64,000 nucleotides of DNA from Psychrobacter cibarius (GCA_030686115.1 CP131612.1:186001-250000); one strand, 5' to 3'. Shown: positions 52,987-63,383, counted from the stretch's first letter. Notes: generated from the letters alone by a model not told the origin. A program made the numbers and translations.

Positions 52987-53094
52987 ATTATTAAATGTGC
53001 TTTAAAAATCTGCTAAGCATTAACAACAAGCCGCAAGGTTATTGTTAATAAAATAAGACAGAACCAATATTAAAGAAATAATAAGTAGAGAATA

Positions 53095-54399
53095 ATGATG
53101 AGCACTAAAAACGAACAGCTATTTGCGCAAGCACGTAAGCATATCCCTGGTGGCGTAAACTCGCCCGTCCGTGCCTTTGCTGGTGTTGGTGGCACGCCTA
53201 TTTTTATGCACCGTGCTCACGGCAGCAAAATTTATGACACCGAAGACAATGCCTATATCGATTATGTTGGCTCTTGGGGTCCAATGATTTTGGGACACGC
53301 GCACCCTAAAGTAATCGATGCAGTCAAAAAAGCGGCTGATGATGGTCTAAGCTTTGGCACACCAACGCCGTTTGAAACGACTGTTGCCGATAAGATTTGC
53401 GAAATTGTCCCAAGCGTTGAGATGATTCGCATGACCAGCTCAGGTACAGAAGCGACCATGAGTGCGATTCGTTTGGCTCGTGGCTATACTCAACGTGACA
53501 AAATTGTTAAATTTGAAGGCTGCTATCATGGGCATTCAGACAGCTTATTGGTAAAAGCAGGTTCGGGTATGCTAGATATTGGCGAGCCAACATCAAAAGG
53601 CGTGCCAGCGGATTTTGCTAAGCACACCATTACCATTCCTTATAATGATCCGCAAGCGATTAAAGATTGCTTTGAGAAATGGGGCGAAGAAGTCGCCTGC
53701 GTTATCTTAGAGCCGATCGCTGGCAACATGAATATGGTCATTCCAACCCAAGAATTCCATGATACCTTGCGTGCAGAATGTACCGCCAACGGTTCAGTGC
53801 TGATCTTTGATGAAGTGATGACGGGCTTCCGTGTTGGTCTGGGCGGCGCCCAAGCTCACTTCGGTATTGATCCTGATTTGACGTGCTTTGGTAAAATCAT
53901 CGGTGCAGGTCTGCCAGTTGGTGCTTTCGGTGGTAAAAAAGAAGTGATGTCTTGCATTGCGCCACTCGGCGGCGTCTACCAAGCCGGCACATTATCAGGT
54001 AATCCACTGGCAATGCGTGCGGGTATTGCGATGTTTGAAGACTTAACCGTAGACGGCTTTTATGCTGAGTTAGCAGCGAAAGTTGATCGTCTAGTAGACG
54101 GTTTTCAAGCGGCAGCTGACAAACATGGCATCAACATGCGTACCAATAAATTGGGCGGTATGTTTGGCATGTTCTTTGTCAAAGACAATGAAACTGACAC
54201 GCCAAAGAACTTCGATGACGTGACAGAGTGCGATATGACGGTGTTTAATACGTTCTTCCATGGTATGTTGGATCGCGGTATTTATCTGGCACCGTCTGCT
54301 TATGAAGCAGGCTTTATGTCAATTAAACACAGCAATGAAGATATTGATATCTCTATCAAAGCCGCTGACGAGATTTTTGCAGAAATGGCAAAAGCGTAA
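53095..54399 (+). CDS. hemL: Glutamate-1-semialdehyde 2,1-aminomutase
   Basis: A PLP enzyme that makes 5-aminolevulinate from glutamate-1-semialdehyde. Typical features are [16 protein letters not shown] at the N-terminus, [16 protein letters not shown] (about 122), CYHGHSD (about 144), [18 protein letters not shown] ([14 protein letters not shown], about 237), the PLP Lys in [17 protein letters not shown] (about 266), and [12 protein letters not shown]. 434 residues, close to E. coli HemL (426). It ends at a terminator. Confidence 0.97.
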   Translation: MMSTKNEQLFAQARKHIPGGVNSPVRAFAGVGGTPIFMHRAHGSKIYDTEDNAYIDYVGSWGPMILGHAHPKVIDAVKKAADDGLSFGTPTPFETTVADKICEIVPSVEMIRMTSSGTEATMSAIRLARGYTQRDKIVKFEGCYHGHSDSLLVKAGSGMLDIGEPTSKGVPADFAKHTITIPYNDPQAIKDCFEKWGEEVACVILEPIAGNMNMVIPTQEFHDTLRAECTANGSVLIFDEVMTGFRVGLGGAQAHFGIDPDLTCFGKIIGAGLPVGAFGGKKEVMSCIAPLGGVYQAGTLSGNPLAMRAGIAMFEDLTVDGFYAELAAKVDRLVDGFQAAADKHGINMRTNKLGGMFGMFFVKDNETDTPKNFDDVTECDMTVFNTFFHGMLDRGIYLAPSAYEAGFMSIKHSNEDIDISIKAADEIFAEMAKA

Positions 54400-54456
54400 C
54401 TGTTTATTCAGGACCTTGTTTATTTAAGACCTGTTTAAAATGTATGTACTTACAAG

Positions 54457-54488
54457 AACCAGTATGAGAGATCATGCTGGTTTTTTTT
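54457..54488 (+). terminator. Intrinsic terminator of hemL
   Basis: AACCAGTATG (54457-54466) pairs with CATGCTGGTT (54473-54482), with one G-U pair, followed by a run of T. Confidence 0.88.
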
Positions 54489-54665
54489 GTGTCCAATATT
54501 TATCCTTTTGTGATTTTTACTATAAAAGATAAAGATTTTCTGACGATGACTGCATAAATGAAAAAACCAAGGCTAAGACAAATCCTTCTTTGGGTGATTG
54601 CAAAATAAACGATAAATTATGCTATTCTGAGATGAATCAAGACAATTGAGCAAGGATGCCAACTG

Positions 54666-56405
54666 ATGACTACAAGCACTAATGCTATGCCTAGCAGTAA
54701 TACGCCACCGTTATGGCAAGCCTCATATGAGAAATATGGAATAAGAAATAATTTAGATGTATTAGAGGGCAAGCACAACCTGCTGGATTTATTGCAACCC
54801 AAGATAGATCAGCATGGTAATTCTGTGGCTTTTAGTATGGGCCCCGCCACCCTTACCTTTGCACAATTGGATATTGCCAGCCGCCGTTTTGCTGCTTTTT
54901 TGCAAGCACAAGGAATCAATAAAGGCGACCGTGTCGCTGTGCAATTACCCAATATATTGCAGTATGCCGTGGTGTTACTTGGTTGTCTGCGAGCAGGCGC
55001 GGTATTGGTGAATGTCAATCCGATGTATACCCATTATGAATTGGCGCATCAGCTGACGGATGCTCAAGCTAGTGTGCTGATTGTCCTCGATGGTATGACC
55101 TCTGCTTACGATCAGTTAGATGATGCAGTCAAAGCGCAACTGTCATTCGTCGTACATTGTTCCGTCAATCCGAATGCTGCACCTGCTGATAACGATATTG
55201 CCTTGCTTACCCAACTTGAACCGTCAGCCGATACTACTCGTCAATTCAATCAAACCACAGCCGATAATGCTGCAAAAAATATCTTAGAGCAGAGTGTAAG
55301 CTTTGCCCATATTATGAGTGCATACCACGCTGAGCAATATCAGCCTGTTACTATCGAGCGTGAAGATTTAGCTTTATTGCAATATACGGGTGGCACGACC
55401 GGCAAGCCAAAAGGCGCGATGCTCACGCACTACAATGTCATGGCCAATGTCTGTCAGTGTTATGCGATGTTTGGTCATGCGATTGAAGCGGGTCGTAGCG
55501 AGCAGATCAAAATACTCAATCCGTTGCCGCTCTATCATATCTTCTCATTTACCGTTTGCGGCTTACTAGGCATTTATGGCGGCTGGGAAGATATATTGGT
55601 CACCAATCCGCGTGATATCGATGGATTAGTCAATACCATCGAGCAGCATCGTCCGCATGTCATTCCTTCGGTCAATACCTTATTTATTGGTATGCTGCAT
55701 CATCCAAAGTTTGCCAACCTTGATTTTAGTCGCTTGGCACTATCTATCGGTGGCGGCACCGCAATTATCAAAGCCGTATCTGATCAGTGGCAACAAGTCA
55801 CTGGTATGATTATCAATGAAGGTTACGGCATGTCCGAAACTGCACCAGTTATCTCTTTTAATCCACCTGGTATAGATCGTTTTAATGGTAGCGTTGGTCT
55901 GCCACTTGCGATGATGAATATTAAAATCATTGATGAACAGGGTGCAACTTGTGCAATAGGTACACGGGGCGAGATTTGTATTAAAGGCCCGCAGGTCATG
56001 CGTGGTTATTGGCAACGAGACAATGCAGATACTTTTACAAAGGATGGCTACTTTAAATCAGGTGATATTGGTGTGCTAGATGAACATGGATTTTTGACAC
56101 TGGTGGATCGCAAAAAAGACATGATACTGGTTTCAGGATTTAACGTCTATCCCAACGAAGTAGAAGCGGCATTGACAGAGCATCCGAAAGTACTTGAAGT
56201 CGCGGTGGTTGGTATTGCGGATGAGCACAGCGGTGAAGTACCCAAAGCGTTTGTGGTTAAAAAGGATTTGAGCCTAACGGTAGAAGAGTTACAAAGCTTC
56301 GCAAGCGAGCGTTTAACAGGTTATAAACGCCCGCAGTCATACGAGTTTATCGATGAATTGCCCAAAACTGCGGTAGGCAAAATATTACGTAAGTCTTTAC
56401 GTTAG
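54666..56405 (+). CDS. fadD: Long-chain fatty-acyl-CoA ligase (FadD-type)
   Basis: An ATP-dependent acyl-CoA synthetase of 579 residues that activates fatty acids for beta-oxidation or lipid synthesis. The AMP-binding signature is LLQYTGGTTGKPKGAML (about 237-253), followed by the ANL-family NEGYGMSETAPVISFNPP (about 384-401), GYFKSGDIG (about 459) and the ligase-specific DRKKDMILVSGFNVYPNEVE (about 474-493). The catalytic Lys is in TAVGKILRKSLR at the extreme end. It looks like FadD (561) in size. It converges on the Mpo1-like gene 19 bases further on. Confidence 0.93.
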   Translation: MTTSTNAMPSSNTPPLWQASYEKYGIRNNLDVLEGKHNLLDLLQPKIDQHGNSVAFSMGPATLTFAQLDIASRRFAAFLQAQGINKGDRVAVQLPNILQYAVVLLGCLRAGAVLVNVNPMYTHYELAHQLTDAQASVLIVLDGMTSAYDQLDDAVKAQLSFVVHCSVNPNAAPADNDIALLTQLEPSADTTRQFNQTTADNAAKNILEQSVSFAHIMSAYHAEQYQPVTIEREDLALLQYTGGTTGKPKGAMLTHYNVMANVCQCYAMFGHAIEAGRSEQIKILNPLPLYHIFSFTVCGLLGIYGGWEDILVTNPRDIDGLVNTIEQHRPHVIPSVNTLFIGMLHHPKFANLDFSRLALSIGGGTAIIKAVSDQWQQVTGMIINEGYGMSETAPVISFNPPGIDRFNGSVGLPLAMMNIKIIDEQGATCAIGTRGEICIKGPQVMRGYWQRDNADTFTKDGYFKSGDIGVLDEHGFLTLVDRKKDMILVSGFNVYPNEVEAALTEHPKVLEVAVVGIADEHSGEVPKAFVVKKDLSLTVEELQSFASERLTGYKRPQSYEFIDELPKTAVGKILRKSLR

Positions 56406-56424
56406 TTGGGCTAGCGGCGAGTTA

Positions 56425-56835
56425 TCATCGTCCGATTTTATCAAATTTACGGTCTTTTAAGCTGAGTCTACCGCGTAGGACATCACTGTACATACGAAAG
56501 TCGCTAGCAAAGCTTTTCAAAGGAAATTTGAACGAGGCAGGTTTGTTTTTTTCAAAGAAAAAATGACCGACCCAAGCGCAAGCATACCCAACAGCGATGC
56601 CTTTAAGTAATGGTTTTGGCGAAGCAGTTTTGACCGACTTTGCGAGTCCCGATAAGCCAAAGCTACTACCAGCAAAATGTAAGCGGCGGCAAGCCATGTT
56701 TTGATGTTCAGCTAAGTAGAAGTCATAAAATTTCTGCTTTGTTGGACTGACGGTTGTCATCATATTTTTTTTAGCATTGCTGACCGCTTGAGCATCGGCG
56801 TTTTTGGTAGTGTTTTGTGTGGTCGTTTGATTCAT
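56425..56835 (-). CDS. Mpo1/DUF962-like small protein
   Basis: 136 residues that carry the Mpo1 (YGL010w/DUF962) pattern: KFYDFYLAEHQNMACRRLHFAGSSFGL (about 34-60), then GYACAWVGHFFFEKNKPASF (about 84-103) and FPLKSFASDFRMYSDVLRGRL. The yeast member is a dioxygenase of alpha-oxidation of 2-hydroxy fatty acids; the conserved His residues (EHQN, LHFAG, GHFF) are kept. The N-terminal 25-30 residues are Thr/Asn/Lys-rich; an internal Met (MMTTVSP) is an alternative start. Confidence 0.85.
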   Translation of the reverse strand: MNQTTTQNTTKNADAQAVSNAKKNMMTTVSPTKQKFYDFYLAEHQNMACRRLHFAGSSFGLSGLAKSVKTASPKPLLKGIAVGYACAWVGHFFFEKNKPASFKFPLKSFASDFRMYSDVLRGRLSLKDRKFDKIGR

Positions 56836-57235
56836 TTGTTTAGCTTCCTTGCTAATCGTTTATTGAGTATAGATATTAGGGCGAGTAATTAGAGTGCTTT
56901 CTGTTTTAATAAAGCGGCTAGGCGGTCATTAAGTAACTGTTATTTATTATAATATTGGTCGTTTTTAATGTAGCAAAACGCTATCCTTAACACAAGCAAT
57001 GGATGTTTATGGCGCATTCGTTATTTTGTTAATGATACGCTTGCTGCTTAATTAGCATTTGGGTCACTTGCCAGTGTTTGGCATAAATGCTTTAATGGCG
57101 AAAATCGCATCAAATACGTGAGGCGCTTTGCGTAAATGGCTCTATTTGGTGCAGCTATGATGTTTATATGACTTAATCATCTGATTTTTAGCCCATATCC
57201 TCTCCCTTTTATCCAACACGGTAACGATTCCTCTT
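56836..57235. other. 400-base gap between the Mpo1-like gene and ppx
   Basis: Divergent intergenic sequence containing the presumed promoters of both genes. Nothing else recognised; no large repeat or hairpin. Confidence 0.5.
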
Positions 57236-58762
57236 ATGCCTATTGACTACCTTACAAATCCGCCGCTTGCTGATGATGAAATGATGGCAGCCATTGATAT
57301 CGGTTCCAATAGTTTTCATCTGGCCATTGCGCGTCTTGACCATGGTGAGGTGCGAAAAGTCGTTTCTATGTCTGAAAAAGTCCAGCTTGCCGCAGGCTTG
57401 GACGAAAATAATATCTTAAGTGCGGCAGCTGCACAGCGAGGTCTTGACTGTTTGAGCCGATTTGTGGCGCGTTTGGATTCGGTACCACCCGAACGCATTC
57501 GCGTGGTTGCGACCAACGCTTTACGCCAAGCCAAAAATGCCAATGACTTTATTGCCCGTGCCAATAAAATATTGCCGAAACCCATTGAGATTATCGCGGG
57601 ACGAGAAGAGGCGCGCTTGATCTATTTGGGCGTCTCACACACCAATGCCAGTAGTGACAAGCGTTTGGTCATCGATATTGGTGGCGGTTCGACAGAGTTT
57701 ATCATTGGTCAAGAGTTCGATCCGCTATTGACCGAGAGTTTGCAGATGGGCTGTGTCGCCTTTACCCAGAAGTACTTTGCCGATGGTCAAATCACGAAAG
57801 AAGCCTTTAATAATGCGATATCAGCCGCTCGCAAAGAAGTGTTAGCGATTCAGGGTCGTTATCAAAAATTGGGTTGGAGTAGTGTGGTTGGCTCGAGTGG
57901 GACGATTAAAGCAGTACGTAATGTGCTGGTCTCTAAGGGCTGGGCTGATGAACAAGAGCGCATCACTTATAAAGGTGTCAAAAAGTTAGAGAAACTGTTG
58001 CTTAAAATTGGCAATGTCGATGACATCGATTTAGAAGGCGTTAAGGAACATCGCAAAGCCGTCTTCCCAGCAGGCGTTGCGGTACTGCGTGCAGTCATGA
58101 AAGTGCTGGGTGTAGATACCATTACTTACTCAGATGGTGCATTACGTGAAGGTGTGATGTACGACATGCTTGGACGCTTTGCTAGCGAAGATGTTCGTGA
58201 TCGCAGTGTGCTGGCGCTGATTAAGCGTTATTCAGGGGACAAAAAACAAGCCAAACAAGTGGTGAAAACCAGTCGTCATTTATTTGAGCAAGTGAAGAGT
58301 CAGCTCGCCCTTACCAATGATGATTGTGATTTACTCAGACGTGCGGCTTTCTTGCATGAGATAGGATTGGCCATCAGTCATAGTAGTTATCATAAGCACA
58401 GCGCGTATTTGCTTGAGTATTCTGATATTCCAGGATTCTCGCAAGTCGATCAAAAGCGCATGGCACAGCTGATGCTCAATCATCGTCGTAAGCTCAAGGC
58501 AGATATGTTAGAGCAGACCTGTACTATCGGTGGTAATCAGCTCGTTTATCTTTGTCTGCTGCTACGCTTAGCCGTACTGGCGCATCACAGCCGCAGCGAT
58601 TATGAATTACCAGAATTACAGTTACAAGCCATGGACGATAATTGCTGGCAAATCACCGTTGCCAATAACAGTGAGCACTACGCTTTCTTATTGCCCGATT
58701 TGCATACTGAGATTGAGCAGTTTGCCAAATGGGGCGTGACGCTGAGCGTGGTTGAGGGCTAG
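57236..58762 (+). CDS. ppx: Exopolyphosphatase / pppGpp phosphohydrolase (Ppx/GppA family)
   Basis: A 508-residue hydrolase of the ASKHA fold. It begins MMAAIDIGSNSFHLAIARLD (about 17-36), then NALRQAKNANDFIARANK, the P-loop-like IDIGGGSTEFIIGQ (about 144-157), GSSGTIKAVRNVL (about 221) and YSDGALREGVMYDML near 300. The C-terminal HD-type region runs to LGLAISHSSYHKHSAYLLEYSDIPGFSQ. The length matches E. coli Ppx/GppA, and sequence alone does not tell which activity dominates. ATG 57236 is the start. A short gap precedes accA. Confidence 0.9.
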   Translation: MPIDYLTNPPLADDEMMAAIDIGSNSFHLAIARLDHGEVRKVVSMSEKVQLAAGLDENNILSAAAAQRGLDCLSRFVARLDSVPPERIRVVATNALRQAKNANDFIARANKILPKPIEIIAGREEARLIYLGVSHTNASSDKRLVIDIGGGSTEFIIGQEFDPLLTESLQMGCVAFTQKYFADGQITKEAFNNAISAARKEVLAIQGRYQKLGWSSVVGSSGTIKAVRNVLVSKGWADEQERITYKGVKKLEKLLLKIGNVDDIDLEGVKEHRKAVFPAGVAVLRAVMKVLGVDTITYSDGALREGVMYDMLGRFASEDVRDRSVLALIKRYSGDKKQAKQVVKTSRHLFEQVKSQLALTNDDCDLLRRAAFLHEIGLAISHSSYHKHSAYLLEYSDIPGFSQVDQKRMAQLMLNHRRKLKADMLEQTCTIGGNQLVYLCLLLRLAVLAHHSRSDYELPELQLQAMDDNCWQITVANNSEHYAFLLPDLHTEIEQFAKWGVTLSVVEG

Positions 58763-58988
58763 GCAGCGCTGCTTTGCACTGACGATCAACACGATGCCGT
58801 TACTATTGTAATGAGTATGCTATAGATTAACGTAACAAAAGCGGCTTTGTCAGTAATGTCATGCCATTTAAGATGTGCTACTATAGCTTCTATTGAGTTT
58901 ACAACTGTACTTTCATTATCTAAAAATCGATAACGATATTATTCTTAAACATAAATACATTAAGTATAATTATTAAAGGGAAGCGTCT

Positions 58989-59792
58989 ATGAGCACTGTC
59001 TGGGATAGTGTGCAGCTTGCACGGCACGCCAAGCGTCCATTATTTATGGACTATGTTAATCAGCTGTTTACCGAATTCGATGAGCTGCACGGTGACCGTG
59101 CTTATGCCGATGACAAAGCCATTCTTGGTGGTCTGGCGCGTTTTGATGGTCAGCCTGTGATGGTGATTGGTCAACATCGCGGTCGCAGCACCCGTGAGCG
59201 TATTGCTCATAACTTCGGTATGGCCAATCCTGAAGGCTACCGCAAAGTGATTCGTTTGGTCAAAATGGCTGAGCGTTTTAATATCCCTGTGATGACCTTT
59301 GTCGATACCCAAGGCGCTTATCCGGGTATTGGTGCTGAAGAGCGCGGACAAGCGCAAGCCATTGCCGAAAGTATCGCCGTTTTTTCTAGCCTAAAAGTGC
59401 CTATTATCGTGACTATCATCGGTGAAGGCGGCTCAGGTGGGGCGTTGGCTATTGGCGTTGGTGACAAAGTCAATATGCTACAAAATAGTATTTATTCGGT
59501 TATCTCTCCGGAAGGCTGTGCTTCTATTCTGTGGAAAACAGCTGAAAAAGCACAAGACGCTAGTGAAGCCTTGAAATTAAACGCGATTAATTTATATCAG
59601 ATGGGGCTGATTGATGCCGTCATTGAAGAAGGTGAAGGCGCACATATCAAGCCGCAACCAGTCATGATCGCCTTGAAAGCACTTATTGCTGAGCAGTTAG
59701 ATGAGCTTAAAGATTTAGACGCACACGCGCGTTGTGAGCTGCGTTATGAGAAGCTGAAAACCTTTAACTCAGAAGTGATGTTGCCTGCTTAA
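58989..59792 (+). CDS. accA: Acetyl-CoA carboxylase carboxyltransferase subunit alpha (short form)
   Basis: Part of the carboxyltransferase component that makes malonyl-CoA for fatty-acid synthesis. The conserved body is intact: [16 protein letters not shown] (about 30-45), [18 protein letters not shown] (about 103-120), [15 protein letters not shown] (about 144) and [13 protein letters not shown]. Compared with E. coli AccA (319 residues) about 50 N-terminal residues forming a helical leader are missing: it begins [17 protein letters not shown], which aligns with the E. coli segment after residue 55. AAAGGGAAGCG precedes the ATG, so the short start is real. Confidence 0.94.
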   Translation: MSTVWDSVQLARHAKRPLFMDYVNQLFTEFDELHGDRAYADDKAILGGLARFDGQPVMVIGQHRGRSTRERIAHNFGMANPEGYRKVIRLVKMAERFNIPVMTFVDTQGAYPGIGAEERGQAQAIAESIAVFSSLKVPIIVTIIGEGGSGGALAIGVGDKVNMLQNSIYSVISPEGCASILWKTAEKAQDASEALKLNAINLYQMGLIDAVIEEGEGAHIKPQPVMIALKALIAEQLDELKDLDAHARCELRYEKLKTFNSEVMLPA

Positions 59793-59877
59793 TGGTCGCT
59801 ATCACACCTCTGTTACTAAGCCTCTATGCATGTACACAAAGCTTTTCATATTAGAGACTGAGTCTTAATGCTAAAAT

Positions 59878-59908
59878 AAAAACGTGTCATTTTATGGCGC
59901 GTTTTTTT
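59878..59908 (+). terminator. Intrinsic terminator of accA
   Basis: AAAAACGTGTCA (59878-59889) pairs with TGGCGCGTTTTT (59895-59906) over 12 bp with two G-U pairs, followed by T. So accA and tilS have separate ends, although they remain neighbours. Confidence 0.85.
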
Positions 59909-60021
59909 GTGGCTGTTAATATATGTGCTAACTGACGCTGTAACTGATGTCGTAGCTGACGTATAAGCTGATTCATTTATATGTCAATTCATGTATGCAT
60001 GCTAAATAAATAAGGCTGATT

Positions 60022-61623
60022 ATGACCAGCAGTGCAATCCTCTCGCATCCTATGAAGCCAATCGCAGACTTGCCTGTCGATATCGATCTGGCACAAGCAT
60101 TATTGAGCAGTATGGCTGAATATTGTGAGCAGCTGCATGGTCGACGGCTTTGGCTGGCGTGTAGTGGTGGTCGTGATTCATTAGCATTGGCTGCGCTCTG
60201 TGTGCAGCTCTATCGCCAAGGTAAGTTGCCATTTTTACCGCAGTTGCTGCATGTTAATCATGGTCTACAAGCAGATAGTGGCACTTGGGCGACACATGTC
60301 GCTCATTGGGCAAAAGCGCAGCAGATACCGTGTCGGATTTTACGTGCGCAAGTGAATGGTCATGATGAGCAAGCTGCAAGGCAAGCTCGTTATGATGTCA
60401 TGCGAGCGCAACTCAATCAAGATGATGTATTACTCTTAGCGCATCATGCCGATGACCAAGCAGAGACGGTGCTGATGCGGCTGATACAAGGCGCTGGTGT
60501 GAATGGTCTGTCGGGTATGCAGCCGTGGCGTATCCAAACGCAGGGCGCACAGCGTATGGCATTATGGCGACCTTGGCTGACGGTCAAACGCGCCAATATC
60601 AGCAATTATGCTCAGCGCCTAAAGCTCCCTTATATCGATGACCCAACCAATGATGCTGGCGATAATGTACGTAGTGGGCTACGCCTTGACATCATGCCCG
60701 TATTGGCAACCTATAATTCCAATGTCATTGACAATATCGTCCGTAGCGCACAGCTATTGCGTGATGCCCAATTGATAATCAATGCACAAGCGGCAGAAGA
60801 TTTACAGCAGATAGAGGTAGCATCATTACAGCTATCGTCTGCCCAGCGTGTGCTAAATATAGACAAGCTACAAGCATTACCCATTTATCGTCAGCGCCAA
60901 CTATTGCATCATTGGCTCGGTCAAGATGAACCGTTACCGCCTGCTAAGCAGCTGGTCGATGATGTATTTATGCTAAGCCAACGTGGAGATGCTGATCACC
61001 AAACGGCGCTTTTTTGGCAAGCTCGCAAGCAGTCCTATACGATTTGCCGCTATCGTCAGCAGCTTTATCGTTTAAGCAGTGAGTGGCGCAAGTGGTTAGC
61101 ATTACCGCTTACCAAACAGATTCAACCCTTATCTAATCTTGTGGTGGCTGATGCGTATTCAGCGGCTGCTCAGCCTGTATCAGTTACATTACGTAGTGAT
61201 GATAACTTTATTTGGCAAGTGCAAATGATACCAGATGCCTTGGTAGAGCTATTAGACAGCGACCAAGATGGTGAGAAGTTTGAGATTACCTTCGCACCAT
61301 TAGGTCGTCAGCAGCGTGTGCAAACTGCATTGGCATCACGTCCACAAGCGGGCAAAAAACTATATCAAACGCTTGGTGTACCTGTATGGTTGCGCGAGAG
61401 TTTGGTGGTGGTCAGTGCCGTATCCGTACAGCAGGATAAAGAGTGGCCATTATTGCTGGTTTCACCTTTTGAGAGCTGGGTATTAGGGACGAGTAGATCG
61501 CTAACAGACACGACAGAAAATGCTGGTGTTTTAGACAGTGCTATTAGAAGCAATGTTATTAGAAATAGTGCTATTAAAAACAATGTTATTAGAAACAGTC
61601 TAAGCATCAATAACGCTTTTTAA
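60022..61623 (+). CDS. tilS: tRNA(Ile)-lysidine synthase with C-terminal repeat tail
   Basis: It converts the anticodon C34 of tRNA(Ile) to lysidine. The ATP-binding SGGRDSLALAALC (about 48-60), LHVNHGLQADS (about 77), LLAHHADDQAETVLMRLIQGAGVNGLSGM (about 136-164) and DPTNDAGDNVR are diagnostic. Two C-terminal TilS domains extend to about residue 490. The last ~30 residues, AIRSNVIRNSAIKNNVIRNS, are encoded by a 2 x 30-bp (4 x 15-bp) tandem repeat and are unlike any TilS region I know. Translation starts at ATG 60022. Confidence 0.93.
   Translation: MTSSAILSHPMKPIADLPVDIDLAQALLSSMAEYCEQLHGRRLWLACSGGRDSLALAALCVQLYRQGKLPFLPQLLHVNHGLQADSGTWATHVAHWAKAQQIPCRILRAQVNGHDEQAARQARYDVMRAQLNQDDVLLLAHHADDQAETVLMRLIQGAGVNGLSGMQPWRIQTQGAQRMALWRPWLTVKRANISNYAQRLKLPYIDDPTNDAGDNVRSGLRLDIMPVLATYNSNVIDNIVRSAQLLRDAQLIINAQAAEDLQQIEVASLQLSSAQRVLNIDKLQALPIYRQRQLLHHWLGQDEPLPPAKQLVDDVFMLSQRGDADHQTALFWQARKQSYTICRYRQQLYRLSSEWRKWLALPLTKQIQPLSNLVVADAYSAAAQPVSVTLRSDDNFIWQVQMIPDALVELLDSDQDGEKFEITFAPLGRQQRVQTALASRPQAGKKLYQTLGVPVWLRESLVVVSAVSVQQDKEWPLLLVSPFESWVLGTSRSLTDTTENAGVLDSAIRSNVIRNSAIKNNVIRNSLSINNAF
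61537..61596. repeat. 30-bp (15-bp) tandem repeat at the 3' end of tilS
   Basis: Two 30-base units at 61537-61566 and 61567-61596 share 26 or more positions. Each is itself two related 15-base halves (AGTGCTATTAGAAGC, AATGTTATTAGAAAT). Confidence 0.9.
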
Positions 61624-61673
61624 TATTTGTAACCTAAATATTTTCGGAGGTCAGGTTATCTAGGGCTAGGTCA

Positions 61674-62186
61674 TCAAGTCATCAGGGCATCAAGATATCT
61701 AACCATTTTGATATCTATTATTTGCATGCTTTTGTAGCATTCTTCACTCTTTTCGCCATTACCTACAAAGCCAAATTTTTGATAGAAATCAATAGCAGCC
61801 ACATTATTTTCTAATACCCATAAATAAAAATGGGCATGGATATGAGATTCTAAGAGAGCTTTCAATGATACTGTCATTAATTGAGTGCCTATACCCAATC
61901 CTTGATAGTCGGGCAAAACATACAACGTGGTAATTTCATAATTTTTATTATTAATGAAGTACCCAATAAACCCCAAATTATGATGATGATCAGCATATGC
62001 TATCCAGACAATAACATCAGGATGCGCCATTAACTCCTGCCACATTTTTGTCTTATTACATAAGTTGTTTTTATCATGGATATAGGACACTGGTAACAAA
62101 TCTAAATAGGCGGCATGCCAACTTTTGAAGTGAATGTTAGCAATGTCTGCATAATCCTCAGGGTTGGCTTTACGAATGAAAAACAT
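61674..62186 (-). CDS. GNAT-family N-acetyltransferase
   Basis: 170 residues. It begins MFFIRKANPEDYADIANIHF, the usual GNAT N-terminus, and has the acetyl-CoA-binding signature YVLPDYQGLGIGTQLMTVSL (about 92-111), followed by HFYLWVLENNVAAIDFYQKFGF (about 123-144). This is the RimI/ribosomal or small-molecule GNAT layout; the substrate is unknown. I choose ATG 62186 because GGAG lies seven bases before it; the frame also allows a GTG at 62201. Confidence 0.9.
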   Translation of the reverse strand: MFFIRKANPEDYADIANIHFKSWHAAYLDLLPVSYIHDKNNLCNKTKMWQELMAHPDVIVWIAYADHHHNLGFIGYFINNKNYEITTLYVLPDYQGLGIGTQLMTVSLKALLESHIHAHFYLWVLENNVAAIDFYQKFGFVGNGEKSEECYKSMQIIDIKMVRYLDALMT

Positions 62187-62404
62187 AGTACTCTCCGTCA
62201 CTGATTTTATATAATGCCCTTGTTAATTTAACCGTTTGGTTGTGCCATAGTCGATGGCAATTCAGTGGTTCGATGAAGCTTACAACGGAGTTAGATACCG
62301 TCAATTTATCAAACGATGCCAGTAGCAGTATGGTAAACTGAGTGTCATTTTACCTATCATTATGTTAGTTTGAATACCTTTGGATTTTTGAATAGGAGAC
62401 ATGT

Positions 62405-63238
62405 ATGTCAGTATTAGATAATAAGAAAATCAGCTTTATCGGCGGCGGTAATATGGCGCAGGCTTTGATTAGCGGGCTTGTCAGCTGCGGTGTCAAACCG
62501 AGTTTAATTACCGTTGCTGATCCTAGCAGTGAAGCGCGTGAGCAATTGGCTGCTAAAGGATTGAACACGGTTGATCCAACTGCTGATGCAAAAGCTGCCG
62601 TTATCGATGCTGACATTGTGGTACTGGCGGTCAAACCGCAAGTGATGAAAGCAGTGGTCAGTAGCTTTGCGGATGTCTTAGACAAGCAGCTGGTGATTTC
62701 AGTGGCAGCAGGTTTGTCGACTGAGCTTTTATCTGACATGTTGGGTGGCTATGACAATATCGTCCGCGCGATGCCAAATACCCCTGCAATGATTCAAATG
62801 GGCGCAACGGGTCTGTACGGTACTGATAATATTTCTGCTGAACAAAAGCAGTTAGCAACGGCGGTGATGGAAGCATCAGGATTGGTTATGTGGGTCGATA
62901 ATGAAGAACACATGCATGCGGTAACCGCCGTATCAGGGTCAGCACCAGCATATATGTTTTACTTTATTGAATCGATGGTCGATGGGGCAGTGGCTTTAGG
63001 TTTGGATAAAGAGCAGGCTTCAGCGCTCGCTATGCAAACCATGCTAGGCGCGGCAAAAATGGCGATGAATAGTGAAGACGCACCTGCTGAATTGCGTCGC
63101 AAGGTCACCTCGCCAAATGGGACAACCCAAGCCGCCGTTGAGTCAATGCAAGCTAATGATATCGGTGGTCAAATCGTTGAGGCTATGCAGGCCTGCTATG
63201 ACCGTAGCCAAGCCTTGAGTGAAGAGATGAGTAAATAA
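62405..63238 (+). CDS. proC: Pyrroline-5-carboxylate reductase
   Basis: It catalyses the last step of proline synthesis. The N-terminal NADPH fold is ISFIGGGNMAQALISGLV (about 9-26), then VVLAVKPQVMKAV (about 60), AMPNTPAMIQMGATGLYG (about 118-135), and the family signature ending SGSAPAYMFYFIESMVDGAVALGL (about 177-200). MKVTSPNGTTQAAVE-type (KVTSPNGTTQAAVE) near 235 completes it. 277 residues, normal. The YggT-family gene follows 146 bases later. Confidence 0.96.
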   Translation: MSVLDNKKISFIGGGNMAQALISGLVSCGVKPSLITVADPSSEAREQLAAKGLNTVDPTADAKAAVIDADIVVLAVKPQVMKAVVSSFADVLDKQLVISVAAGLSTELLSDMLGGYDNIVRAMPNTPAMIQMGATGLYGTDNISAEQKQLATAVMEASGLVMWVDNEEHMHAVTAVSGSAPAYMFYFIESMVDGAVALGLDKEQASALAMQTMLGAAKMAMNSEDAPAELRRKVTSPNGTTQAAVESMQANDIGGQIVEAMQACYDRSQALSEEMSK

Positions 63239-63250
63239 TCATCCCTATAT

Positions 63251-63287
63251 CAGGCGCATTATTTGCTACAAGCGAATGACGCGCCTG
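63251..63287. repeat. Inverted repeat between proC and yggT
   Basis: CAGGCGC (63251-63257) pairs with GCGCCTG (63281-63287), and inner bases can extend the stem. No T-run, so a weak terminator at best. Confidence 0.5.
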
Positions 63288-63383
63288 AGATGTAATACTA
63301 AGCAGCAATATTAAGCACCAATACCAAGCAATGACATTCGTCATCCCAAAACTTGTTAATAATGTCACATTGAGTAGCACTTC

